23,602 nt of DNA from IMG/VR virus record IMGVR_UViG_3300042472_001110, positions 1-23,602 of that record; one strand, given 5' to 3'. A program made the position numbers and the translations under genes. Every line of letters begins with the position of its first letter. The first letter of the stretch is position 1. The stretch is from a virus. Shown piece by piece: positions 6,687-12,819 of this stretch. Below the pieces are notes generated by a model that worked only from the letters and a program-made list of their open reading frames with translations, had not been told where the DNA came from and searched no databases.

Positions 6687-6721
6687 TAACCAAAATTAAA
6701 CTAACAACCAAAATATAAAAA
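6687..6721 (+). promoter_or_regulatory. G-free, A-rich gp32 leader (possible autoregulatory site)
   Basis: The 35 nt between the predicted transcription start and the gp32 ATG contain no G and are mostly A, so they cannot form stable structure and hold no Shine-Dalgarno sequence. T4 gp32 represses its own translation by binding an unstructured AU-rich leader. The same control is plausible here but unproven. Confidence 0.35.
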
Positions 6722-7591
6722 ATGAGTTCATTCAATACATCAATGTTTCAATCCATCAAGGATGCACTAGTCAAAAATGAAGGTGAAGGTAGTAATGCTA
6801 CCTACAACGAAATCATGAAGACTACACCAGGCAATACCTATACTATTAGATTGTTGCCCTTCGCTAAGGATCCAAAAAATACGTTCTTCCATTATTACAA
6901 TCATGGATGGCCGTCATTTGCAACAGGTCAATACGTACAAACTCTATCGCCGATGACCTTCGGTGAACGTGATCCGATCGCTGAAGAACGCTTCAAGATT
7001 CTACGTGCAGGGTCAGAAGACGATAAAGAAAAAGTCAAAGCAATTAAACGTATTGAGAAGTATCTTGTTAACGTTTATGTTGTTGATGATTCACAGAATC
7101 CTGATAACAACGGCAAAGTTAAGATTCTTCGCTACGGTAAGCAACTTCATAAAATTATTATGGAGGCTATTGAGGGTGAGGATGCAGAAGAGTTCGGTCC
7201 ACGAATTTTCGATCTTGGATCTACCGGTGTTAACTTTAAAGTTAAGTGTGAAAATCAAGGAGAGTTTCCTACCTATGTATCATCTCGATTTACTTCAGCA
7301 GGTAAACTTGCTCTTACAGAAGATGAGCAAAAGAAGATCTACGATAGCACTTTTGATCTTACAAAAGTCTTTAGTCTTAAGTCATATGATGAACTTAAAG
7401 CTATGCTTAATGAACATTACTACTGTAAGACGGAAGCCTCTGAACCCGAAGTAAATACTCAGCAAGCTAGAATTTCAACACCATCAACTCAAGAAGAAAA
7501 AAATGCAGATAATTCACCATTTAAGGCATCATCTCAATTTAATGATACTTCTATTGATGATGAAATCGACGAGCTTCTCAAGGACCTGTAA
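6722..7591 (+). CDS. 32: Single-stranded DNA-binding protein, T4 gp32 family
   Basis: A 289-aa protein that coats single-stranded DNA in replication, recombination and repair. The basic N-terminal segment is followed by an OB-fold core with the conserved YLVNVYVVDDSQNPDNNGKV (114-133), ILRYGKQLHKII (135-146) and GVNFKVKCENQGEFPTY (169-185). It ends in an acidic tail (SIDDEIDELLKDL), the part that recruits partners such as the loader and polymerase in T4. T4 gp32 holds zinc with a His and three Cys in this core. Here the matching stretch YVQTLSPMTFGERDPIAEERF (71-91) has no Cys, so the zinc site is absent. It has its own promoter at 6653-6680. Confidence 0.93.
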   Translation: MSSFNTSMFQSIKDALVKNEGEGSNATYNEIMKTTPGNTYTIRLLPFAKDPKNTFFHYYNHGWPSFATGQYVQTLSPMTFGERDPIAEERFKILRAGSEDDKEKVKAIKRIEKYLVNVYVVDDSQNPDNNGKVKILRYGKQLHKIIMEAIEGEDAEEFGPRIFDLGSTGVNFKVKCENQGEFPTYVSSRFTSAGKLALTEDEQKKIYDSTFDLTKVFSLKSYDELKAMLNEHYYCKTEASEPEVNTQQARISTPSTQEEKNADNSPFKASSQFNDTSIDDEIDELLKDL

Positions 7592-7592
7592 T

Positions 7593-8048
7593 ATGACTGA
7601 CGAAGAAAAACAAGCATTCTTAATGTTTGCGGGGACTATGCATGGCATTGCAAAGCAAACTGATCAGATGATTATGGGTCAGTCGGTTAACCTAAGACCT
7701 ATTAGTACAGACATTCAAAATACGTTTGCGCAAGTGTTACAAGCACCTACACAGCGTGCAGAGATGCATCACCAAGCTCCGATAGAACAACCAATTGAGC
7801 AACCATTGGTATACGAACAACCTATAATCCCACCACAATCCTTACCGATCAGTGAACCAATTGTTGGTGTTGAGCAGGCTGTTAAAGAGTTAAAACATAT
7901 TCAGCAAGCTATTAGACCTACAGAAGTAACAAATAATGTAGACATTATTGATGTTCTTAAGGAAATTAGCTTGAACTTAGCTAGAATCGCGACTACACTT
8001 GAAAGCCATGGCGGACAAAAGAGAACTAAGAGTACTAAAGCAGCCTGA
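7593..8048 (+). CDS. Hypothetical Pro/Gln-rich protein between gp32 and clamp
   Basis: A 151-aa protein starting at the ATG one base after the gp32 stop codon; an AAGGA about 8 nt upstream serves as ribosome site. Residues 1-45 and about 90-140 look helical. Between them is a disordered linker rich in Gln, Pro, Ile and Glu (for example APIEQPIEQPLVYEQP). The C-terminus is basic (GGQKRTKSTKAA). It overlaps the clamp gene by 41 nt in another frame. Not recognised; it may be a replisome or recombination adaptor, by position only. Confidence 0.75.
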   Translation: MTDEEKQAFLMFAGTMHGIAKQTDQMIMGQSVNLRPISTDIQNTFAQVLQAPTQRAEMHHQAPIEQPIEQPLVYEQPIIPPQSLPISEPIVGVEQAVKELKHIQQAIRPTEVTNNVDIIDVLKEISLNLARIATTLESHGGQKRTKSTKAA

Positions 8049-8745
8049 ATTTGTAAAGTTTCTAGATGCGATATCGAAAATCAACGAGTCAGCGATAGTA
8101 AATGTACAGGCTGGAGAGCCTGGTCAACTATCCTGTCTCGTCTCTTCCGCAGACAATACACTAATATTGTCTGCGGAATTAAATTCGGTAGAAGCTAATT
8201 TTAACGGTACAAATAATATACCTGACATTAAGAAACTTATTCGCGTTATAGATAGCATTTCTGTAAAGGAAATGATATTGAATGTTAATTCAAATAACTA
8301 TGAATATAAAGATAACCGTGTTAAGTTTAAGTATCATTTGTACGAAGACGGGTTGCTTGCAAAGCCTACTATTAATATTGAAAAAGTTAATAGTTTTAAA
8401 TATGATATTAGTTTTCAGTTAACAAAAGATATCCTACAATCAATTATTAAAGGTAGTACATTTGCAACTGAGACTAATAAAGTATATCTTTTTACAGAAG
8501 ATGGCTGCTTAAAAGCGGAGTTAACTGATAGAGCTCGACATAATACTGATGCATTATGTTTGGATCTAGGTGAAGTTAATTTTGTACTTAATCCCTTACC
8601 CCTTAATTTGGATAATATTAAACTTTTATCTACTATTGGAAATATTATAGATGTAGGAGTAAATACACAGTATGGTGTTTGCGTGTTTGATATGCAAGCA
8701 AATGACATTAAATTAAAATATATTGTAACCTCACTAACACAATGA
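8008..8745 (+). CDS. 45: DNA polymerase sliding clamp, T4 gp45 family
   Basis: A 245-aa protein that forms the ring tethering the polymerase and, in T4, activates late transcription. Features matching gp45-type clamps are an N-terminal helix (EFVKFLDAISKINESAIV), alternating strands such as DNTLILSAEL and DNRVKFKYHLYEDGLL, and a second domain from about 125 onwards (DISFQLTKDILQSIIKGSTF). The length is near T4 gp45 (228 aa). The ATG at 8008 is preferred to the TTG three codons upstream, because the resulting N-terminus MADKRELRVLK is typical and the TTG has no ribosome site. The stop overlaps the next start (ATGA). Confidence 0.85.
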   Translation: MADKRELRVLKQPEFVKFLDAISKINESAIVNVQAGEPGQLSCLVSSADNTLILSAELNSVEANFNGTNNIPDIKKLIRVIDSISVKEMILNVNSNNYEYKDNRVKFKYHLYEDGLLAKPTINIEKVNSFKYDISFQLTKDILQSIIKGSTFATETNKVYLFTEDGCLKAELTDRARHNTDALCLDLGEVNFVLNPLPLNLDNIKLLSTIGNIIDVGVNTQYGVCVFDMQANDIKLKYIVTSLTQ

Positions 8746-9056
8746 AGATTGCTAAAAATAAAATTACCACATTATCATATTTCGTAAAACGTTTAAAAGA
8801 TTGTAAGTTTAATACATGGAAAATTAATACTAACTATTCTATTGCAGATCCAAGAAAATGGACTATTCTAGTTGATCCGGGTAATTCATCCTTGTTTATT
8901 ACTTGCTATGAAAATAAGGACTTTAAAGGTGAAATGATGTTTGAGTTTAATGACGGTGGTAGACTATTTCCACGCAATTACTCGTTAAAAACATCATCAA
9001 TGGAAGTAGTTATTACTAGTTTAATTGAGAGAGGTATTCCGCAACTAGAAGAATGA
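8742..9056 (+). CDS. Hypothetical protein in replication operon
   Basis: A 104-aa protein, not recognised. It starts inside the clamp stop codon (ATGA overlap) and is therefore probably translated with it. It looks like a small alpha/beta protein: a basic N-terminal helix (TLSYFVKRLKDC), strands WTILVDPG and SLFITCY, then FEFNDGGRLFPRNYSLKTSS and a final helix. T4 has the clamp loader genes 44 and 62 at this position, but no AAA+ motif is present here, so it is not the loader ATPase. Confidence 0.75.
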   Translation: MKIAKNKITTLSYFVKRLKDCKFNTWKINTNYSIADPRKWTILVDPGNSSLFITCYENKDFKGEMMFEFNDGGRLFPRNYSLKTSSMEVVITSLIERGIPQLEE

Positions 9057-9057
9057 G

Positions 9058-9330
9058 ATGTTTAGTCGTAAATCTGAAATAGGTCATATTTACGCAGTTC
9101 ATAGCGGTACATATGCAGGTGAGATATTAATACTTGTTGAAAAAACAGCACAGTTTTATAATTTTCTTGCAGTACCGACTATGTTAAATCGAAATGTACC
9201 TAAAGAATCATTTGAATTAGCAAGGAACTCTAATATTATTAAGTACGTCGAGCAAGGTCCAAAAGAAGTTGTAAAGATTTGTAAAGAACAGTATAGTAAA
9301 AATGAAGACACTTATAATGGATATGAATAA
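9058..9330 (+). CDS. Hypothetical protein
   Basis: A 90-aa protein, not recognised. It follows the previous stop by 1 nt. The N-terminal half is strand-rich (IGHIYAVHSGTYAGEILILVEKTAQFYNFLAV when read across 8-40), like a small beta-barrel with conserved-looking Gly. The rest is basic and helical. Its last 29 nt overlap the 5' nuclease gene. Confidence 0.65.
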   Translation: MFSRKSEIGHIYAVHSGTYAGEILILVEKTAQFYNFLAVPTMLNRNVPKESFELARNSNIIKYVEQGPKEVVKICKEQYSKNEDTYNGYE

Positions 9331-10174
9331 TGCGATCCATCGCACATACTGGACGGCTAAAACGATAGTAGGACTTGAAGATCCAGAAAAATTAAATAAC
9401 TTTCATATTTACTTTACACTTAATGCGATTAAAAGTTATGTCAACACTTATAAGCCTGATAAGATCCTCGCCTGCTGGGATGAAAAGCCTGATTATCAAC
9501 GCAATGATCGTAAAGATCTTTTTTCTGATTATAAAGGTAATAGGTCATCTGACACAGCGCCACATCAAAACAACGAAAAGATTAAGGAATTTCTTTATAC
9601 CTTAGGTATTCCTTCTATTTTTCCACGGAAGCTAGAAGCTGATGATGTTATTGCATATTTGACCGAGTCTTTAGAGGGATCTAAGGTTATTATCTCGGTT
9701 GATAAAGATTTTTTACAGTTAATTAATAAAAGCGTTATTGTATATGATCCAATTCGTAAAAAAGAGACAAATACGGCTAATTTTGTAGAAAATGTAGGAT
9801 GTGAACAGGTTAATTTCATGACTATCAAATGCTTAGTAGGTGATAAATCAGACAATGTACCAGGAATACCTAAATTTGGTAAGGTTAAGGTTAAAAAGTA
9901 TCTCGAAGGTACAGTTAAACTCACAGACGAAGAATACTCAATTTTTACACGCAATCTCGAGTTATTTCGCCTAGATAAGTATCGGCAAATAGAAAATCGT
10001 GATGAGTTGATATACTATCAAGAACAAATGCCAAATGCTATGAGTTGCGAGCCTGATTTTCAGCAATTTATCGACTTATGTAAAGAGCATGATATTAACT
10101 CTATCTTATCCAAGAAAGAAGACTGGTATAATTTGTTTTTTGTTAAGCATAAGCTATTATCAATGTTTGCATGA
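9302..10174 (+). CDS. rnh: 5'-3' exonuclease / RNase H, T4 rnh-like (FEN family)
   Basis: A 290-aa flap endonuclease-type nuclease that removes RNA primers and 5' flaps from lagging-strand DNA. Metal-binding acids are in the expected order: D7 (LIMDMNN), D60 (CWDEKP), E112/D114/D115 (LEADDVIAYL), D134/D136 (SVDKDFLQL), and D181/D184 (LVGDKSDNVPGIP). The helix-hairpin-helix segment that follows is KFGKVKVKKYL. The arch Lys/Arg element is YKGNR (77-81). T4 RNase H is 305 aa. The ATG at 9302 lies inside the preceding gene, and its MKTLIMDMNN is the typical N-terminus. The stop overlaps the primase start (ATGA). Confidence 0.92.
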   Translation: MKTLIMDMNNAIHRTYWTAKTIVGLEDPEKLNNFHIYFTLNAIKSYVNTYKPDKILACWDEKPDYQRNDRKDLFSDYKGNRSSDTAPHQNNEKIKEFLYTLGIPSIFPRKLEADDVIAYLTESLEGSKVIISVDKDFLQLINKSVIVYDPIRKKETNTANFVENVGCEQVNFMTIKCLVGDKSDNVPGIPKFGKVKVKKYLEGTVKLTDEEYSIFTRNLELFRLDKYRQIENRDELIYYQEQMPNAMSCEPDFQQFIDLCKEHDINSILSKKEDWYNLFFVKHKLLSMFA

Positions 10175-11232
10175 TTAACTTACCTGAAGAGTATATCGTA
10201 CAGAAATTTTACGAATTAGGATACTACCCTAAAACTAACAAGTATAACAACACATACCAGTGTTCATGTCCTTTGTGTAGGGAAGGAAGCGGGTCATCAT
10301 TTGGTAAAAAGAAACGCTGCTATTACATTCCAAAGAATGACAATATCTTCTGTCATAACTGTGGGTGGTCTGGTAAGCCATATACATGGATCAAACAAGT
10401 ATCCGGTAAGACTGATACGGAGATTATTTCCGAAGTGGAGGAATATACAGGTGAACGTGAGATTTTGCCTAGCTTTGATGAGCCTATTGTTAAACCTAAG
10501 ACAGAGACACTACCAAAAGACTCTATTAACCTGAGTGACCCTTATCAGCTTAAGTTTTACGGTGCGAATCCCATCGTCTCCGCGTGTTTAAACTTAATTC
10601 ACAGTAGACGTCTAGATACAGCGGTAAACCGCCCTGACAATCTTTATCTTTCATTAACAGATCCTGTTCATAAGAATAGACTAGTGTTGCCGTTTAAGAA
10701 CGAACATGGTAATATTGAGTTCTATCAGTCTAGAACAATATTACCAGCTGATAATAAGACAAGACCGAAATATGTATCGAGAATTAATGCTGAAAAAACA
10801 TTATTTAATATAGACAAAGTTACTAATGATATATCGAGTGTCTTTATATTTGAAGGGCCAATAAATGCATTTTTTACTAAAAATAGTGTAGCTGTCGCGG
10901 GTATTACAGAGAGGGGTAATGCAACATTTACTGAAAGGCAACAAAAACAGGTAGATACAACACTAAAATGGTTAGATCGTATTTGGGTACTTGATAGTCA
11001 GTGGATTGACAATGCATCTCTAAAGAAATCAGAGACATTATTACTAAATGGTGAGAAAGTCTTTATATGGCCTGAAAAGTTTGGTACACGATTTAAAGAT
11101 TTTAACGATATCGCCATGCATTGTAAGATAGATGAGATATCAGCAGAATTTATACAAAAAAATACCCACGAATCACTCGAGGGTATTATTAAGCTTTCAG
11201 AGATTAAAAAGTTTAGACTCCTCTGTAGCTAG
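10171..11232 (+). CDS. 61: DNA primase, T4 gp61 / DnaG-type
   Basis: A 353-aa primase that makes RNA primers with the helicase. The N-terminal zinc ribbon has C33xxC36 (CPLC) and C61xxC64 (CHNC), with extra Cys at 31 and 50. The TOPRIM catalytic domain follows: E228 in VFIFEGPINAFF, then VAGITERGN, D275 in IWVLDSQ, and D310/D313 in FKDFNDIAM. T4 gp61 is 342 aa. It is coupled by 4-nt overlap to the nuclease gene. The last 20 nt overlap the convergent gene at 11213, and a terminator for that opposite-strand gene lies inside its coding sequence. Confidence 0.9.
   Translation: MINLPEEYIVQKFYELGYYPKTNKYNNTYQCSCPLCREGSGSSFGKKKRCYYIPKNDNIFCHNCGWSGKPYTWIKQVSGKTDTEIISEVEEYTGEREILPSFDEPIVKPKTETLPKDSINLSDPYQLKFYGANPIVSACLNLIHSRRLDTAVNRPDNLYLSLTDPVHKNRLVLPFKNEHGNIEFYQSRTILPADNKTRPKYVSRINAEKTLFNIDKVTNDISSVFIFEGPINAFFTKNSVAVAGITERGNATFTERQQKQVDTTLKWLDRIWVLDSQWIDNASLKKSETLLLNGEKVFIWPEKFGTRFKDFNDIAMHCKIDEISAEFIQKNTHESLEGIIKLSEIKKFRLLCS
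11154..11187 (-). terminator. Intrinsic terminator of the minus-strand gene at 11213-11647
   Basis: On the minus strand, a stem of AATACCC (11187-11181) and GGGTATT (11167-11161) carries an additional inner 3-bp CGA/TCG pairing. It is followed by five more T residues, giving a run of seven U in RNA. It begins 26 nt past the minus-strand stop and lies within the primase reading frame. Confidence 0.6.
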
Positions 11233-11647
11233 CCTTATTTTCTGTAGTAATTACAGAATTAAATTTTTGAATAAGAGCTGCAATTTCAGTTGCAGCACGC
11301 GTAATTCTACTTTGTTGATCTTCTAAATCCTTAAGAATAGTATCTTCATCAGCTCCTGCAATAGCTGACTGAACTGAATCACCGGTACCGTTAAGAAACT
11401 CATTAAATTCTGTTAAGCGCTGTGACCAGCCATTAATTTTTTCTACATACTGAGCATGTACACGAGCAGTGGCTTCTACAGCCGCAGCTGTATGTTGAGC
11501 TACTTCACTATTAGCACCTTTACCACCGGAAGGATCAACATCAAACTTACCAGGATCTGTACCTTGATCAAGCGATTGCTCCATTGCTTGTCTGTCTTCG
11601 TCCTGTTCATGTAAGGCTCTAAAAAATCTACTTTCAAACTTAGTCAT
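11213..11647 (-). CDS. Putative small internal virion protein with capsid-targeting-like N-terminus
   Basis: A 144-aa protein of unknown family. The N-terminus MTKFESRFFRALHEQDE parallels that of the 1096-2202 product: F4 and R10 are shared, and an L-x-E site (L12-H13-E14) could be cut by a gp21-type prohead protease. The rest is Gly/Asp/Ala-rich to about 55 and then helical (coiled-coil-like EDQQSRITRAATEIAALIQKF). It has an exact TATAAATA box 5 nt upstream and its own terminator, so it appears to be an isolated late transcription unit inserted between plus-strand genes. The virion role is inferred. Confidence 0.6.
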   Translation of the reverse strand: MTKFESRFFRALHEQDEDRQAMEQSLDQGTDPGKFDVDPSGGKGANSEVAQHTAAAVEATARVHAQYVEKINGWSQRLTEFNEFLNGTGDSVQSAIAGADEDTILKDLEDQQSRITRAATEIAALIQKFNSVITTENKASYRGV

Positions 11648-11652
11648 ATAAT

Positions 11653-11660
11653 TATTTATA
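11653..11660 (-). promoter_or_regulatory. T4-type late promoter box (TATAAATA)
   Basis: An exact TATAAATA lies 5 nt upstream of the ATG at 11647. T4 geometry places the transcription start on the A of the ATG. It is paired back-to-back with the variant box at 11667-11674. Confidence 0.65.
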
Positions 11661-11666
11661 CCAAAG

Positions 11667-11674
11667 CATAAATA
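11667..11674 (+). promoter_or_regulatory. Variant late promoter box (CATAAATA), divergent
   Basis: CATAAATA, one base from consensus, lies 6 nt before the ATG at 11681. With the box at 11653-11660 it forms a divergent late promoter in only 33 nt of intergenic DNA. Confidence 0.45.
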
Positions 11675-11680
11675 AATACA

Positions 11681-12007
11681 ATGCCAGTTGCAACAAATCC
11701 ATACAATATAGGAGTCGCATCAAAGCCTATAGCAGACTTTGATGTATCTGCTCAGATTAAAAAATATGAAGATGAAGCTGCAACACATGAAGCTCCACAA
11801 GTTCTTCCGTTTAATTTTAATTCAGCAAACGAGTTAATTAGTAAACTATATCTTGATCTTCTTGAACTGAGAGCAATGTTTATTACTGCAGAAAGCAACT
11901 CACAAGTGAAGGCTAAAAATCTAGAACCTATATATAAGGTTATTGACAATATAGGTACAGAAATCACACAAAATATTCCTGAATTGCTTGATAAGTTAGC
12001 ATTATAA
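11681..12007 (+). CDS. Hypothetical protein, probable late gene
   Basis: A 108-aa protein, not recognised. The first 45 residues are low in structure (PVATNPYNIGVASKPIADFD), and the remainder is helical (SANELISKLYLDLLELRAMF; LEPIYKVIDNIGTEI). There is no signal peptide or membrane segment. A variant late box is at the leaderless spacing and no Shine-Dalgarno sequence is present. A structural or assembly role is possible because of the promoter, but this is inference. Confidence 0.7.
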   Translation: MPVATNPYNIGVASKPIADFDVSAQIKKYEDEAATHEAPQVLPFNFNSANELISKLYLDLLELRAMFITAESNSQVKAKNLEPIYKVIDNIGTEITQNIPELLDKLAL

Positions 12008-12020
12008 GTTATAATTACTT

Positions 12021-12440
12021 ATGATTAAAAAAATCGGAATATCACTCATACTTACTAGTTTAATAAGTCTTGGTATTGGGTTTATACTGCAAAGTTTTAT
12101 AGGGTTTTGGCAAGGTGTTACAGCAGCCTTTATTATTCATTTTTTAATTTTTTATCTTTTTAACCCTAATAAAAAGAGTCAAATCTTTTTAGAAAGTGAA
12201 CAGTCTGCATTCAACCACCTTCTTCAGACACAAACAGTAGAGATAAACTGCCCTTGTGGGCAAAATCCAACCAAAGCACCTATACTACTTAACGAAGATA
12301 ATATTTTTATCTGCGAAAAATGCGCAAGTAAGTATCGAGTTAATGCCACTTTTGAATCTGTTTTATTAACTGAACCACTTAACATTGAGAATGCATTTAA
12401 TGCTTTAAAGAAAAGGGAACTTCCTTATACTAGTGTATAA
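12021..12440 (+). CDS. Membrane protein with C-terminal zinc-ribbon-like domain
   Basis: A 139-aa protein. Two hydrophobic segments (about 5-25 and 28-47) form a short membrane hairpin after a Lys-rich N-terminus. The soluble part has C77-P-C79 and C98-E-K-C101, a likely four-Cys metal site in a small ribbon. Family unknown. It is preceded by TATAAT at 12010-12015, which is very near the ATG. It ends overlapping the next start by one base (TAATG). It could act at the host inner membrane, but no partner is evident. Confidence 0.7.
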   Translation: MIKKIGISLILTSLISLGIGFILQSFIGFWQGVTAAFIIHFLIFYLFNPNKKSQIFLESEQSAFNHLLQTQTVEINCPCGQNPTKAPILLNEDNIFICEKCASKYRVNATFESVLLTEPLNIENAFNALKKRELPYTSV

Positions 12441-12682
12441 TGAGAACGTTTAACTTTAAACTTAAAACCGGTAAAGAAATTAATATGGATATCGATGAGC
12501 TGACGCGTTGGGCGTGTTTGCTTGAAGGTATTGAGCAGGTATCAAATAAATGTGATGAGCTTGGCTATGGTAAGGATAACAATGAATGGATCAAACCTCT
12601 TGCATTTCAGAAATATATTGATGAACGCTTTCACTCTATGAAGCATGATCTTACCGTTGAAGCGATGATGGGTAATATTTAA
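12440..12682 (+). CDS. Hypothetical protein
   Basis: An 80-aa protein, not recognised. It starts on the last base of the preceding stop codon, so translation is probably coupled. It has a strand-like start (RTFNFKLKTGKEINMDI) followed by helices with two Trp and two Cys. It is the last plus-strand gene before the convergent tail block. Confidence 0.65.
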   Translation: MRTFNFKLKTGKEINMDIDELTRWACLLEGIEQVSNKCDELGYGKDNNEWIKPLAFQKYIDERFHSMKHDLTVEAMMGNI

Positions 12683-12819
12683 TTAGCTATAAAGCAATGA
12701 TAATTGTCATCTAGGAGTATCCATGGCTGAGTTCAATAGCTAGAGACATGAGAGACGGTCATCAGGTGTGACTTTTTATTATTGGTATTCAGGACGCGTA
12801 ATAGTGGGTGGTTTTGAAA
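12683..12819. other. Convergent intergenic gap, possible structured RNA
   Basis: These 137 nt hold no gene. TAGCTAT (12684-12690) can pair with ATAGCTA (12736-12742). Between them are two small hairpins, ATGAT/GTCAT (12697-12710) and GGA/TCC (12714-12722). A plus-strand terminator-like hairpin follows at 12757-12780. This may be just the 3' end of the plus-strand transcript, or a small RNA. It does not fit a tRNA. Confidence 0.3.
12757..12780 (+). terminator. Possible intrinsic terminator for plus-strand genes
   Basis: GTCA (12758-12761) and TGAC (12769-12772) form a short stem around a 7-nt loop, extendable by one G-U pair, followed by TTTTTATT. The stem is short, so efficiency is doubtful, but it is well placed between convergent gene blocks. 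Confidence 0.4.

Noticed and set aside
6475-6735. Minus-strand 86-codon hydrophobic frame
   Set aside because: It is antisense to the 220-aa gene and the gp32 promoter region, with no promoter or conserved feature; hydrophobicity comes from AT-rich antisense codons.
6963-7454. Open frame of 163 codons inside gp32 in another frame
   Set aside because: It is Leu/Lys-rich out-of-frame translation of a certain gp32 gene, with no ribosome site.
7999-8007. TTG at 7999 as the clamp start
   Set aside because: The ATG three codons later gives a normal clamp N-terminus and the TTG has no ribosome site.
12684-12776. tRNA-like segment
   Set aside because: A D-arm-like GCTGAG...CTAGAG stretch is present, but no T-arm consensus and no acceptor pairing could be found.
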